This document shows, piece after piece, positions 7,329 through 15,945 of a stretch of DNA of 64,000 nucleotides (its first letter is position 1; each line of letters starts with the position of its first letter). The DNA lies in NCBI RefSeq assembly GCF_014646515.1, contig NZ_BMNK01000002.1, forward strand, positions 62,001-126,000. The letters run 5' to 3'. The notes below the pieces were generated by a model that saw only the letters and a program-made list of their open reading frames with translations, made no database searches and was not told the DNA's origin. Origin of the DNA: Nonomuraea glycinis. GTDB taxonomy: Bacteria > Actinomycetota > Actinomycetes > Streptosporangiales > Streptosporangiaceae. The translations under genes and the position numbers were made by a program.

Positions 7329-8125
7329 CGAACCTCACCCTGACCCCGGGCCCGGTCGAGCGCCACCTGCGTGCCCGCCGGGACACCGGCCGCGGCCTGC
7401 TCATGCCGTACGTCACCGGGGGGATCACGCCCGGCTGGACGGACTACCTGCGGGCGTTCGCCGCCGCCGGCGCGGACGCCATCGAGGTCGGCCTGCCCTT
7501 CTCCGACCCCACGCTGGACGGCGTCACCATCCAGCAGGCCAGTGACACGGCGCTGGCCCGGGGGGCGAGCACGCGCCGGATCCTCGCCGACCTGTCCGGC
7601 CTGCCGGACCTGGGCGTGCCGCTGGTCGTCAGCACCTACTACAACCTGGTGCTGCACGACGGGGGCGAGGCGTTCTGCGCCGCGCTGCGCCGGGCCGGCG
7701 TCACCGGTCTGATCGTGCCCGACCTGCCGATGCACGAGGCGGACGAGCTGACGGACGTGGCCGCCGCCGCCGGGATCGAACTGGTCCTGCTGGCCTCGCC
7801 GGCGACGCCGGAGCCGAGGCTGGCGGAGATCTCGCGCCGCAGCCGCGGCTTCGTCTACGCGGTGTCGCTGATGGGCACCACCGGCGAGCGGGCCGCCCTC
7901 GGCGCCTCGGCGGCGGAGCTCACCACGCGAATCAGACGGGGCACCGATCGGCCGGTCTTGCTAGGATTTGGCATTTCCACGCCTGACCAGGCGCGGGAGG
8001 CCGGCAGGCACGCCGACGGCGTGGTGGTCGGCGCCGCGGTCATGCGGCGGGTGCTCGACGGGGCGGGGCCGGACGACCTGCGGGCCTTTCTCGCGACCTT
8101 GCGGCAGGCCCTCGACCAGGAGTGA
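7325..8125 (+). CDS. trpA: Tryptophan synthase alpha chain
   Basis: The 266-residue protein cleaves indole-3-glycerol phosphate to indole and glyceraldehyde-3-phosphate inside the alpha2beta2 complex. The catalytic pair E54 and D61 is seen in DAIEVGLPFSDPTLDG, and the phosphate-binding GFGIS and VVGAAV loops are near the C-terminal end. It starts at GTG 7325, whose last bases overlap the trpB stop (GTGA), so translation is coupled and subunit stoichiometry preserved. The protein is full length for the family. Confidence 0.95.
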   Translation: MTNLTLTPGPVERHLRARRDTGRGLLMPYVTGGITPGWTDYLRAFAAAGADAIEVGLPFSDPTLDGVTIQQASDTALARGASTRRILADLSGLPDLGVPLVVSTYYNLVLHDGGEAFCAALRRAGVTGLIVPDLPMHEADELTDVAAAAGIELVLLASPATPEPRLAEISRRSRGFVYAVSLMGTTGERAALGASAAELTTRIRRGTDRPVLLGFGISTPDQAREAGRHADGVVVGAAVMRRVLDGAGPDDLRAFLATLRQALDQE

Positions 8126-8134
8126 CCGACCACG

Positions 8135-8890
8135 ATGCCCCCCGACGCCGGACACGAGGCGAGATACCGCGCCATCGCCGCCGATCTCGCCGCGAAGATC
8201 CGGTCGGGACACCACGCCCCCGGCGAGGCCCTGCCCCCGCAGCGGGAGCTGGCCGCCTCCTACGGGGTGACTCTTATGACGCTGCGCCAGGCGCTGCGGG
8301 AGCTCAGCGACGAGAAGCTGATCGTGCAGCGGCCCGGCAAAGGCACGTACGTGGCCCCGCCCCACCTGGCCTACCAGCTCGGCTCACTCCGCAGCCTGGC
8401 CGACGATCTGCGTGAGCAGGGCCACGACGTGGGCACCGTGGTGGCCGGGCGGGCGCTGCGCCGGGCCCCCGCCTCGATCGCGGCCGAGCTGCGGCTGCGG
8501 CCCGGCGACACCGCCCTGCGGCTGGAGCGGGTCCGCGAGTTCGCCGGCCGTCCCGCCGTGCACCAGGTGTCCTGGGTACGCCGGCCGGTGGCCGAGCAGA
8601 TCCGCGACCGCGACTTCACCGCCGTCTCCCTCTACGCGGCCCTCGCCGACGCGGGCGTGGCGGTCGCCCGGGCGTCCGAGGTGGTCCGGCCCGGGCTGCT
8701 CGACCCCGCCGCCGCCCGCCACCTCCACGAGCCGCCGGGCAGCCCCGTGCTCGTCAGCACCCGGATCACCTATACGCCCGACGCCGTCCCCGTGGTGTCG
8801 GACCATGCCACCATCCTGGGCACCATGATGGAGATCCGCACCGAACGCGCCGCCACCGGCCTGTCCCTGTCCTGGCGCGCCACCAACTAG
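8135..8890 (+). CDS. GntR-family regulator with UTRA effector domain
   Basis: The 251-residue protein has a GntR winged helix at residues 8-75 (LPPQRELAASYGVTLMTLRQALRELSDEKLI, QRPGKGTYV) and a UTRA ligand domain at about 95-240, placing it in the HutC subfamily. It starts at ATG 8135, 12 nt after AGGAG and just after the trpA stop, so it is the third gene of the cassette. Tandem GTTATAGAAC sites before trpB are the likely operators, which would make this a feedback regulator of trpBA. The effector is unknown; an aromatic or indolic molecule is inference from context. Confidence 0.88.
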   Translation: MPPDAGHEARYRAIAADLAAKIRSGHHAPGEALPPQRELAASYGVTLMTLRQALRELSDEKLIVQRPGKGTYVAPPHLAYQLGSLRSLADDLREQGHDVGTVVAGRALRRAPASIAAELRLRPGDTALRLERVREFAGRPAVHQVSWVRRPVAEQIRDRDFTAVSLYAALADAGVAVARASEVVRPGLLDPAAARHLHEPPGSPVLVSTRITYTPDAVPVVSDHATILGTMMEIRTERAATGLSLSWRATN

Positions 8891-8938
8891 CCGTGATCTG
8901 CAGGGTGCCACCCGCCCGGTTTGTGGCCGCGCCGGACC

Positions 8939-9316
8939 TCACATGCCCGCGCGGTGGGCCTCGCTCAGCTCGATGATCTGGACGTAGTTGCCGTCCGGGT
9001 CCATGGCGGTGGCGAACAGGCTGCCGTCGCGGTCCTCCAGCTCCGCCACCCAGGTCACCCCGAGGTCGTTCATCCGCGCGACCACGGCACGGGCGTCCGG
9101 CACCTCGAAGTTGACGACCATCCTGCCGGGCTCCGGATTCTTGTCCCCGATGTCCGTCCGGGTGTCGATGAACAGGTGGAAGTCCCCGAACCTGAGCACC
9201 CCGTAAGACTCGACATCGGTCTCCTCCGCCGGCTCCAGCGCGGTGACGTACCAGGTACGCAGGCGCTTGGGGTCGGTGCTGGCGAGGAGCATGCTGCCCA
9301 GAACTGACCGTCTCAT
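8939..9316 (-). CDS. VOC-superfamily (glyoxalase-like) protein
   Basis: The 125-residue protein contains a single vicinal-oxygen-chelate module pair: MLLASTDPKRLRTWYVTALE, FGDFHLFID, then VTWVAELEDRDGSLFATAMDPDGNYVQIIEL, which is the usual C-terminal VOC signature. The start at 9316 is chosen for AGGAGGAAC immediately upstream. Possible roles are glyoxalase, dioxygenase-like or resistance functions; the sequence does not say which. It is convergent with the gntR gene. Confidence 0.8.
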   Translation of the reverse strand: MRRSVLGSMLLASTDPKRLRTWYVTALEPAEETDVESYGVLRFGDFHLFIDTRTDIGDKNPEPGRMVVNFEVPDARAVVARMNDLGVTWVAELEDRDGSLFATAMDPDGNYVQIIELSEAHRAGM

Positions 9317-9431
9317 ACCGTTCCTCCTGTGGGTGTCGACGTGCTGTCCACCATGGAGACCCGGCGCCCGGCCGAAACTCATCGCGGCGTGCCCGGCACA
9401 GTGCCGGACACGCCGCGTCACAGGTACGGGG

Positions 9432-10550
9432 TCAGCCTCTGGTGAGGGTCAGCCCGTAGGTGGAGAGGATCTCGTTGACCGGCTGGTGGTACGTCGTGCC
9501 GCCGACGGTGCAGTTGCCCGAGCCGCCGGAGGTGACGCCCTGGGCCTGGCTGCCCGAGATGAACGAGCCGCCGGAGTCGCCCGGCTGCGCGCACGCGCTG
9601 GTCCGGGTGAGGCCGGTGACCCTGCCCTGCGAGTAGGTCACGGTGGCGTTGTGCTGCTGGATGGTGCCGCAACGCCAGCCGGTGGTGGAGCCGGAGCGGC
9701 AGATGGACGAGCCGACCGACGCCTGCGTGGAGCCGGTGACGGTCACCCGGGAGCTGCCGGAGCCGCGTACGTACGGGGTGGGGTTGTTGCCGGGGGCGGC
9801 GACCCAGGCGTAGTCGTTGCCCGGGAACGAGGAGCCCTGGAAGGTGCCCGTCGGGTTGGTGGTCCGCGAACCCGCACTGCCGCAGTGACCGGCGGTGACG
9901 AAGCCGGGGGTGCTGCCGCGCGTCACGGAGAAGCCGACGCTGCACCGGCTGCTGCCGATGTAGAACGGCGAGCCGCCGATGATATCGATGTACGGCTTGG
10001 GGGTCTCGGTGGTCGCGGCCGTCTTGACCGCGCTCTTGTCGACGCCCGCCGCGGCGACCAGCGCGTCGGCGGCCTCCTGGGTGGCGGCGAGGACGGCGAC
10101 GCTGTTGGTCGCCACGTCGACGTACCACAGCGTGGCGCCCTGGGTCTTCTCCGCCGCCTGGTCGAGCTGCGCCACGACGCCGTCGAGCTGGGCGAGCGTA
10201 CGGGACACGACGACCGGCTCGGCGCCCTGGGACTTGATGGCGTCCGTGGTGGCGGCGTCGGTGGTGGCCACCATGAGCTTGGAGGCGTCGGCGTTCAGCC
10301 ACGCTCCGCCGTAGGACTTGCCTAAGGAGGAGGTCAGGCTGGCCTCGGTGGCGGCGGCGCGCCGCTCGTTGTCGAGCCGGGTGATGGCCTGCTGCTCGGT
10401 GAGTCCGAGGTCGCGTTCGAGCGCGTCGATCACCGCGGGTGGGGTGGACGGGTCCGCCGAGGGGGCCGGTTCGGCCATGGCGGCGTGGAGAGGAGTCGCG
10501 AGGCAGGCCACGATGGTGGCTCCTACCAGGGCACAGCGTTTACCTAACAT
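9432..10550 (-). CDS. Secreted S1 serine protease, streptogrisin/alpha-lytic type
   Basis: The 372-residue preproprotein has a signal peptide (residues 1-28, LVGATIVACLATPLHAAMA). It continues with an alpha-lytic-protease prodomain (about 30-180, including LTEQQAITRLDNERRA and the WYVDVATNSVAV chaperone strand) and a mature chymotrypsin-fold protease that begins near YIDIIGGSPFY. The catalytic triad is visible as TAGHC, NDYAWV and GDSGG, with paired cysteines around them. It has no carbohydrate-binding tail. The start at ATG 10550 has AAGGAG 7 nt upstream, better than GTG 10556. It should be an extracellular, self-processed protease. Confidence 0.92.
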   Translation of the reverse strand: MLGKRCALVGATIVACLATPLHAAMAEPAPSADPSTPPAVIDALERDLGLTEQQAITRLDNERRAAATEASLTSSLGKSYGGAWLNADASKLMVATTDAATTDAIKSQGAEPVVVSRTLAQLDGVVAQLDQAAEKTQGATLWYVDVATNSVAVLAATQEAADALVAAAGVDKSAVKTAATTETPKPYIDIIGGSPFYIGSSRCSVGFSVTRGSTPGFVTAGHCGSAGSRTTNPTGTFQGSSFPGNDYAWVAAPGNNPTPYVRGSGSSRVTVTGSTQASVGSSICRSGSTTGWRCGTIQQHNATVTYSQGRVTGLTRTSACAQPGDSGGSFISGSQAQGVTSGGSGNCTVGGTTYHQPVNEILSTYGLTLTRG

Positions 10551-10671
10551 GTGCACTCCTTGAGGGGGGTGCTGTCAAGTTAACGGCTGGTACGGGACCT
10601 GACAGGTCCCCAAATGACCCCTATTTCGGTCTTATGGTCGTACGGCGAACTCCGCTGCGGCGCGCCCGAAA

Positions 10672-11262
10672 CTAGCCGTGCAGGCAGACCTCGAACATGG
10701 CGGTCAGGCGATCGACGTCCGCGGGGGTGGGCGGCTCGGGGCCGAACGTACGGCGCATACTGCCGATGCCCAGGAAGAGCATCGTGACCATCCGGGCACG
10801 GGCGCGGGCCTCGGGGGCGTCGCCCAGGATCTCCGCGATCGGCTCGATGAAGGCCGTCCGCAGGCGTTCGCGTACCAGAGCCTTGACCTCGGGGTCCTGG
10901 GAGGAGTGTTCGAGCGAGCGCAGGATGCGGCTCTTCGGGTCGTGGGTCATGCGCTTGGCGGCGTAGACCGCCAGGCGTCTGGCCAGGCCCTCGGCGTCGC
11001 CGTCGAGGATGCGGCGGATCGTGGGCTCACCCTGCAGGACCTCGCTGAACAGCCCTGCCTTGGAGCCGAAGTAGCGGCCCACCAGAGCGACGTTGGCCTC
11101 CGCCTCGGCGGCGATCATGCGCACCGTCACGTGCTCGTAGCCGTGCTCGGCGAACAGCGTCCTGCCCGCGGCCAGCAGTCGCTGCCGGGTGGCCTCACGG
11201 TCTCGCGGTCTGACCGCCTCCTCGAGCTGGGTGTCCATGCCCGGGATCGCCTTGCCGTTCAT
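10672..11262 (-). CDS. TetR-family regulator of the adjacent DHA2 exporter
   Basis: The 196-residue protein has its helix-turn-helix at residues about 25-65 (TRQRLLAAGRTLFAEHGYEHVTVRMIAAEAEANVALVGRYFGSK) and a C-terminal domain of the TetR_C_17-like type. ATG 11262 lacks a Shine-Dalgarno but has TATATT at 11269-11274, exactly 6 nt upstream, so the mRNA is probably leaderless. It is divergent from the DHA2-type MFS gene, with a 20-bp palindrome between them, the classic repressor/efflux layout. Confidence 0.88.
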   Translation of the reverse strand: MNGKAIPGMDTQLEEAVRPRDREATRQRLLAAGRTLFAEHGYEHVTVRMIAAEAEANVALVGRYFGSKAGLFSEVLQGEPTIRRILDGDAEGLARRLAVYAAKRMTHDPKSRILRSLEHSSQDPEVKALVRERLRTAFIEPIAEILGDAPEARARARMVTMLFLGIGSMRRTFGPEPPTPADVDRLTAMFEVCLHG

Positions 11263-11276
11263 GTGAGGAATATATC

Positions 11277-11296
11277 TACTTGCCGCGCGGCTAGTA
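11277..11296. promoter_or_regulatory. 20-bp palindrome, probable TetR operator
   Basis: TACTTGCCGC followed directly by GCGGCTAGTA is symmetric at 9 of 10 positions. It lies immediately upstream of the tetR -10 element and about 9 bp before a TATACT box (11305-11310) that would serve the MFS gene, so one bound dimer could block both promoters. Confidence 0.65.
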
Positions 11297-11349
11297 AACG
11301 GACGTATACTCCAAAGGCATATCAGTACAAGAGGGGATGTGGTGTCGCG

Positions 11350-13203
11350 GTGGCGCAGGCACAGACCGCAACCGCCACAGCACGGCAGTACACACATCGC
11401 GAGATCCTCAAGGTCATGGCGGGCCTCATGCTCGCCATGCTCACCTCGATGCTCTCGACGTCCGTGGTGGGCACGGCACTGCCGACGATCGTGGGAGAGC
11501 TCGGCGGGCAGGAGCAGTACCCGTGGGTGGCGTCGGCGACCATGCTGACGATGACGGTGTCCACGCCGCTGTGGGGCAAACTTTCGGATGTGTTCGGCAG
11601 GAAACTGCTGTTCCAGACCGCTCTGGCGCTGTACGTCGGGGCCTCGCTGCTCGCCGGCCTGTCGCAGGACATGGGCCAGCTCATCGCCGCCCGCGCCGTA
11701 CAGGGGCTCGGGGTGGGTGGCCTGTCGGCCCTCGCCCAGGTGATCCTCGGCGACATCGTCTCGCCGCGCGAGCGCGGCCGCTACTCCGGCTACATGGGCG
11801 CCGTCTTCGGCGTCGCCACCGTCATCGGGCCGCTGCTCGGCGGGTTCCTCGTCGACGCCGACTGGCTCGGCTGGCGCTGGTGCTTCTACGTGGGCGTGCC
11901 GCTCGCGATCGTCGCCGCCGTGGTGATCCAGCGGGTGCTCAAACTGCCCGTCGTCAAGCGGGACACCACGATCGACATCTGGGGCGCCACCGCCATCACG
12001 ACCAGCGCGAGCGCCCTGATGCTGCTGCTGACCCTCGGCGGGCAGCAGTTCGCGTGGAACTCCCCCTGGACCTACTTCCTCGGCGCGCTCACCCTGCTGT
12101 CGCTGGCCCTGGCCGTGCTGGCCGAGCGCACCTCCGGCAACCCGATCCTGCCGCCCCGCCTGTTCCGCAACCGCACCTTCCTGCTCACCGCCTCCGCGTC
12201 CCTGTTCGTGGGCGTCGCGATGTTCGGCGCGCTGATCTACATGCCGCAGTACCTGCAGATCGTCAAGGGGATGAGTCCCACTAAGTCGGGACTCATGACG
12301 CTGCCCATGGTGGTGGCCATGCTCATGGCGAGCATCAGCTCCGGCAAGATCGTCACCAGGACCGGGAAGTGGAAGGCGTACCCGGTGGTGGGGCTGGCGC
12401 TCGTGTCCGTCGGCATGTTCCTGCTGTCCCAGCTGCACGTGGACTCGACCGAGTTGCTCATCGGGTTCGACCTGGGCGTTCTGGGCCTGGGGCTCGGCCT
12501 GACCATGCAGATGCTGATCCTCGCCGCGCAGAACGGCTCCGAGGTGCGCGACATGGCCTCCACGACCTCAGGCGTGTCGTTCTTCCGGGCGCTCGGCGGG
12601 GCCATGGGGGTGGCCGCGTTCGGCGCGATCCTCAACAGCCGGCTCACCACCGAGATGACCGAGCTGGCCAGGGCCGCGCACCTCACCCTGCCCAGCGGCG
12701 CCGTCTCCCTGGGCAGTCCCGAAGAGATCCAGCAGTTGCCGGTGGCCGTCAAGAACATCGTGCTGGAGTCGTTCACCCGCGGGCTGGAGACCGTCTTCCT
12801 GGTAGGCGTGCCGATCGCGGTGCTCGGCTTCCTGGCGGTGCTCTTCCTCAAGGAACTGCCGCTGCGCGGCAACACGGAGGCCGCTCCGGCCTCCCCACCG
12901 GCATCGTCGTCGCCCTCGTCCTCACCCTCACCCTCGCCCTCACCCTCGCCCTCGCTCAGCAAGCAGGACCTGGTCCTGGCCGGGCTGCTGCTCGAACTCG
13001 TCGCCCAGCGCGTCGACCGGGCCACCGACCGGCCGTCGGCGCTGCTCACCGCCGTGGCCAAGATGGCCCCGCCCGACGACCGGCCCGAGCGCGAGCGTGC
13101 CAGATCGGTGGCGCAGGACGTGCTGCGTCCCACCTCCCGCGCGCTGATCGAACAGGCCGTGCCACCTCAGAGAGACCTCGTGACCGGAGGAACCCCCCGA
13201 TGA
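11350..13203 (+). CDS. DHA2-family MFS drug exporter with unusual C-terminal extension
   Basis: This 617-residue protein has the 14-helix pattern of DHA2 exporters. Markers are ATALPTIVGELGG-like motif C context (STSVVGTALPTIV), the GKLSDVFGRK loop after helix 2, and LGDIVSPRERGRYSGYMGAVFG. After the last helix (ending near LFLKELPLRG) there is a tail of about 110 residues: a Ser-Pro repeat, then a helical segment (LVLAGLLLELVAQRVDRA). The frame has GTG 11350 as the only sensible start, 13 nt after AGAGGGG. It is divergent from its probable TetR repressor and overlaps the next gene by ATGA. Confidence 0.85.
   Translation: MAQAQTATATARQYTHREILKVMAGLMLAMLTSMLSTSVVGTALPTIVGELGGQEQYPWVASATMLTMTVSTPLWGKLSDVFGRKLLFQTALALYVGASLLAGLSQDMGQLIAARAVQGLGVGGLSALAQVILGDIVSPRERGRYSGYMGAVFGVATVIGPLLGGFLVDADWLGWRWCFYVGVPLAIVAAVVIQRVLKLPVVKRDTTIDIWGATAITTSASALMLLLTLGGQQFAWNSPWTYFLGALTLLSLALAVLAERTSGNPILPPRLFRNRTFLLTASASLFVGVAMFGALIYMPQYLQIVKGMSPTKSGLMTLPMVVAMLMASISSGKIVTRTGKWKAYPVVGLALVSVGMFLLSQLHVDSTELLIGFDLGVLGLGLGLTMQMLILAAQNGSEVRDMASTTSGVSFFRALGGAMGVAAFGAILNSRLTTEMTELARAAHLTLPSGAVSLGSPEEIQQLPVAVKNIVLESFTRGLETVFLVGVPIAVLGFLAVLFLKELPLRGNTEAAPASPPASSSPSSSPSPSPSPSPSLSKQDLVLAGLLLELVAQRVDRATDRPSALLTAVAKMAPPDDRPERERARSVAQDVLRPTSRALIEQAVPPQRDLVTGGTPR
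12904..12957 (+). repeat. Hexamer-rich microsatellite encoding Ser-Pro repeats
   Basis: A run of CCCTCA/CCCTCG hexamers encodes about eight Ser-Pro pairs between the membrane domain and the helical tail of the exporter. Slippage here could change linker length in steps of two residues without shifting frame. Confidence 0.75.
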
Positions 13204-13604
13204 TTCGCACCTTTGTGGGCGCTGTCATGGCCGGCCTGGCCTTCATGGCCGGGCTGTGGTTGATGATCGCGCCGTTCGCGCTGGGTGCCCAGCCGGAGAA
13301 CGCCTCCTGGACGGGCGCCACCACGTCGCAGTTCTTCACCGGGCTCGGCGTGGCCGTCGTCGCGCTCGCCGGGGTGGCCGCCTTCGTCGCCGCCATTCGT
13401 GACGAGCTGGTCGCCCGCGGGTTGGTGGAGGTACGCAAGCCGGAGCCTGTCCCCGTGCCCGTCGCCGCCCCCGTGGAGACGTCCTCCTCCGAGTTGGCCA
13501 CGCTGCTCGCCCCGCTCGTCGAGGCGCTGCGCGAAGACCTGAGCCACCGCCCCGGCCGCCAGAACGGCTCGGGCCCGCTGGTCAAATCGGAGGAGAACCT
13601 GTGA
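13200..13604 (+). CDS. Small two-TM membrane protein, SPW-repeat-like
   Basis: The 134-residue protein has two hydrophobic helices (about 3-27 and 44-66) and a polar cytoplasmic-looking tail with a Pro-rich part. The first helix ends in GLWLMIAPFALGAQP, resembling SPW-repeat proteins, and the next gene repeats the same plan, so the two are tandem paralogues. ATG 13200 overlaps the exporter stop (ATGA) with GGAGGA upstream, placing it in the exporter operon. An accessory role for the exporter is inference. Confidence 0.7.
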   Translation: MIRTFVGAVMAGLAFMAGLWLMIAPFALGAQPENASWTGATTSQFFTGLGVAVVALAGVAAFVAAIRDELVARGLVEVRKPEPVPVPVAAPVETSSSELATLLAPLVEALREDLSHRPGRQNGSGPLVKSEENL

Positions 13605-13843
13605 TGAAGGCCCGGCTCGGCGTCTGCGCCCTCGTCCTGCTGTTCCTGGCCGGCCTCTGGCTGGTCGCTTCACCGTTCGTGGTCGGCTACCAGCCTGCGG
13701 GCGCCCCCTATACGGCCGCGACGGTCAACAACCTGTGGGTGGGCGGCGGGCTGGCCGGGCTCTCGTTCATCACCCTCGTCCTTTACGCGGCCGACGCACT
13801 CCGCGAGCTCACCACCCGGGCCGAACACCCCACCGACGCCTGA
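13604..13843 (+). CDS. Second small SPW-like membrane protein of the exporter operon
   Basis: The 79-residue protein has two hydrophobic helices with FLAGLWLVASPFVVGYQP, closely matching the preceding protein, then YTAATVNNLWVGGGLAG. ATG 13604 is 9 nt after GGAGGA; the adjoining GTG 13601 is an alternative and overlaps the previous stop. The protein is the size of a single SPW-type unit. Function is unknown. Confidence 0.7.
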   Translation: MKARLGVCALVLLFLAGLWLVASPFVVGYQPAGAPYTAATVNNLWVGGGLAGLSFITLVLYAADALRELTTRAEHPTDA

Positions 13844-13918
13844 CGCCTGACAGCGAAACGCCATGCCGTACGGGCCCATAACAGCTTGACCTGGAAAGAC
13901 GTGGCATATGGTGGCCAG

Positions 13919-14647
13919 ATGAAACGTGCTGCCGCCATGGCGTTCGTGGTGCTCGCGTCCGTTTCGTGCGGCGGGCAGGAACCGGCCGCGTCCTCGGAGC
14001 AGAGCCCGCCAGCCTCGCCCACCATGCCCGCCACACCCACCGCATCCACTCCCACACCTTCCCCGACCCGGACCGAACCACCCGAGTTCACGGCCAAGGT
14101 GACCAAGGTCGCCCGAGACCGCCTGCCCTACTCCTGGCGTGAGGGCTGCCCGGTCCACTACCGCGACCTGCGGCTGATCACCCTGAGCTACTGGGGCTTC
14201 GACGACAAGCCCCACACCGGCGAACTCGTCGTCCGCAAGACCGTCACCGACGACATCGTCCAGGTCTTCGGAAAGCTGTACGACTGGCGCTGGCCGATCC
14301 GGCAGATGAAACTGGTCGACGCCTTCAAGGCCGACGACTTCGCCTCGATCGAGGCCGACAACACCTCGGCCTTCAACTGCCGCCGCGCCACGGGCTCGAG
14401 CAACTGGTCCAACCACGCCTACGGCCAGGCGATCGACATCAACCCCCGCGAAAACCCGTACGTCACCGCAGGCGGCGACACCGCCCACAAGAACGCCGAG
14501 AAGTACACCGAACGCCCCATGAAGGGTAAGGGCGTGATCAACCCAGGAGACCGGGTGGTACGCGCCTTCCGCCAGGTCGGCTGGGAATGGGGCGGCGACT
14601 GGGCAGGCACCAAGGACTTCCAACACTTCAGCAAGGGCGGCGGCTGA
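13919..14647 (+). CDS. M15-family D-alanyl-D-alanine carboxypeptidase-like lipoprotein
   Basis: The 242-residue protein begins with a lipoprotein-like signal (MKRAAAMAFVVLASVSCGG; C17 is the probable lipid site, though the lipobox is not canonical). A Ser/Thr/Pro-rich spacer to about residue 55 follows. The M15 zinc site is seen as SNHAYGQAID (H166, D173) and a C-terminal DFQHF. It should cleave peptide cross-links or D-Ala ends of peptidoglycan outside the membrane. ATG 13919 has TATGGT at 13907-13912, 6 nt upstream, and TTGACC at 13886-13891, suggesting a leaderless transcript. Confidence 0.85.
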   Translation: MKRAAAMAFVVLASVSCGGQEPAASSEQSPPASPTMPATPTASTPTPSPTRTEPPEFTAKVTKVARDRLPYSWREGCPVHYRDLRLITLSYWGFDDKPHTGELVVRKTVTDDIVQVFGKLYDWRWPIRQMKLVDAFKADDFASIEADNTSAFNCRRATGSSNWSNHAYGQAIDINPRENPYVTAGGDTAHKNAEKYTERPMKGKGVINPGDRVVRAFRQVGWEWGGDWAGTKDFQHFSKGGG

Positions 14648-14720
14648 CACCTGCGCCGATGAGTTTCCGACGTTGCCCGGGTCAGTACTGGCGGCACATT
14701 GACTACGCGCGGAGGACGAC

Positions 14721-15062
14721 ATGGCGCTGGACCTCTTTGCTGGTATCCCCGTTACCGACTACGCCGCAGCTTTGCCGTGGTACGAGCAGTTCTTCGGCGG
14801 GAAGCCCTCGTTCCTGCCGAACGACATCGAGGCGGTGTGGGAGGTGGCCGAGAACCGGTACATCTACATCGTGCAGGATTCGGAACGGGCAGGGAACGCC
14901 CTGGTGCTGTCGTTCGTCGACGACCTGGACGACCGGGTCACCGCGATCTCGCGACGGGGTATCGAGCCCGCCGAGCGCGAGACGTACGACGGTGGCGTGA
15001 CCAAGGTGATCTACCGGGACGCGGAAGGCAATGAAATCAGCTTCGGCGGCGTCCCAGGCTGA
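14721..15062 (+). CDS. VOC-superfamily protein
   Basis: The 113-residue protein has a standard VOC pattern: FAGIPVTDYAAALPWYEQFFG at the start, ALVLSFVDDLDDRVTAI, and VTKVIYRDAEGNEISF at the end. GGAGGACGAC precedes ATG 14721. Glyoxalase, isomerase or antibiotic-sequestering functions are all possible for this fold; none can be assigned. Confidence 0.82.
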   Translation: MALDLFAGIPVTDYAAALPWYEQFFGGKPSFLPNDIEAVWEVAENRYIYIVQDSERAGNALVLSFVDDLDDRVTAISRRGIEPAERETYDGGVTKVIYRDAEGNEISFGGVPG

Positions 15063-15266
15063 CGCCACCTCGGGTCTGATCACGCACCGCCGAGGATGAA
15101 GGTCATCCGCCTGACACTGATGCCGTAGCGATGCCAATCACGCAGAAGATGCCGTGGCTCGCCGGACGCTATTGGCTGATGGCGTGAGTGTTGGGCACAG
15201 GCCTCGGCTGCTGGCAGGTCATCGACGGCCGCTTGGCCGGGTGGGCCCGGCCAAGCGGCACCCCTG

Positions 15267-15524
15267 TCAGGCTGCTGCCAGGCCCAGCCAGGACAGTTGC
15301 TCCTCCAACTCCTCGACTGTGGCCGCTGAGACGATGACCGGTTTTGGTGCCGACCAGGTGGCCAGCGCGTAGAATTGGCGTGAGTACGGGCCGTACATGA
15401 TCGTCCAGTCCTGATACTCGCCATCCAGCCATGCCGCCTCGGCCCGCGCCTGGGCATCCCATCGGCGCCGGTGCATCACGGTGGGCACCACCTGTCCGGC
15501 GCGGTGCCGGCCGCCAGGCCGCAT
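15267..15524 (-). CDS. Small conserved-looking protein, second of a coupled pair
   Basis: The 85-residue protein starts at ATG 15524, overlapping the stop of the upstream small gene as TAATG, a sign of translational coupling. The C-terminal 60 residues have protein-like composition (RAEAAWLDGEYQDWTIMYGPYSRQ, then a strand and helix VIVSAATVEELEEQLSWLG). I do not recognise a family. Its tail of acidic and aromatic residues resembles small partner proteins of actinomycete two-gene cassettes, but no function is claimed. Confidence 0.5.
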   Translation of the reverse strand: MRPGGRHRAGQVVPTVMHRRRWDAQARAEAAWLDGEYQDWTIMYGPYSRQFYALATWSAPKPVIVSAATVEELEEQLSWLGLAAA

Positions 15525-15799
15525 TACGGCGCCTCCCCCGGAGCGCCGCCGGAGGCATCGCCCCCTGCCCTCTCCAGTTGCTTGACCGCCAGCTCCAGTT
15601 CGCGGCGGAGTTGTACGGCCGTCTCGCCGTACAGGGTTCGCCGCCCGGTGCAGCCGCAGAGGCACGGGCTCGATCTTCCGACGGGCGAGCCGGTGATCGA
15701 GTTGCGCCGTACCACGCGTACGGCTGACGGGCGGGTGGTCGAGTATGCCCGTGGCGTGCATGCGGCGAGCCGGTTCATGTGGTCGTACACCTTTGTCAT
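15524..15799 (-). CDS. Small basic protein with Cys cluster, first of a coupled pair
   Basis: The frame gives about 91 residues from ATG 15799 (alternatives are ATG 15778 and 15850; none has a clear initiation signal). It is basic and Ser/Thr/Arg-rich, with a CLCGC motif near the middle and a C-terminal helix (AVQLRRELELAVKQLERAG) likely to form a coiled coil. The stop overlaps the next ATG. The pair lies alone between a VOC gene and the VapBC module, in a stretch with less biased base use. No family was recognised. Confidence 0.45.
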   Translation of the reverse strand: MTKVYDHMNRLAACTPRAYSTTRPSAVRVVRRNSITGSPVGRSSPCLCGCTGRRTLYGETAVQLRRELELAVKQLERAGGDASGGAPGEAP

Positions 15800-15945
15800 T
15801 CCTGACTGAACGACCGTCGGGACCAGCCCGTAAACGCCGCACACCCGCATGATCCGGCCCGGTCACCCGCTGCATCGCAGTCCATAATCATCCAGCACCA
15901 CTGCTAGCAAGCGACGGTCTGACCAGGTGGCGTAGACTCAAAAGC

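Noticed and set aside
12904-12957. Short tandem repeats considered as a CRISPR fragment.
   Set aside because: Units are 6 bp without spacers and are in frame inside the exporter gene; they are a microsatellite.
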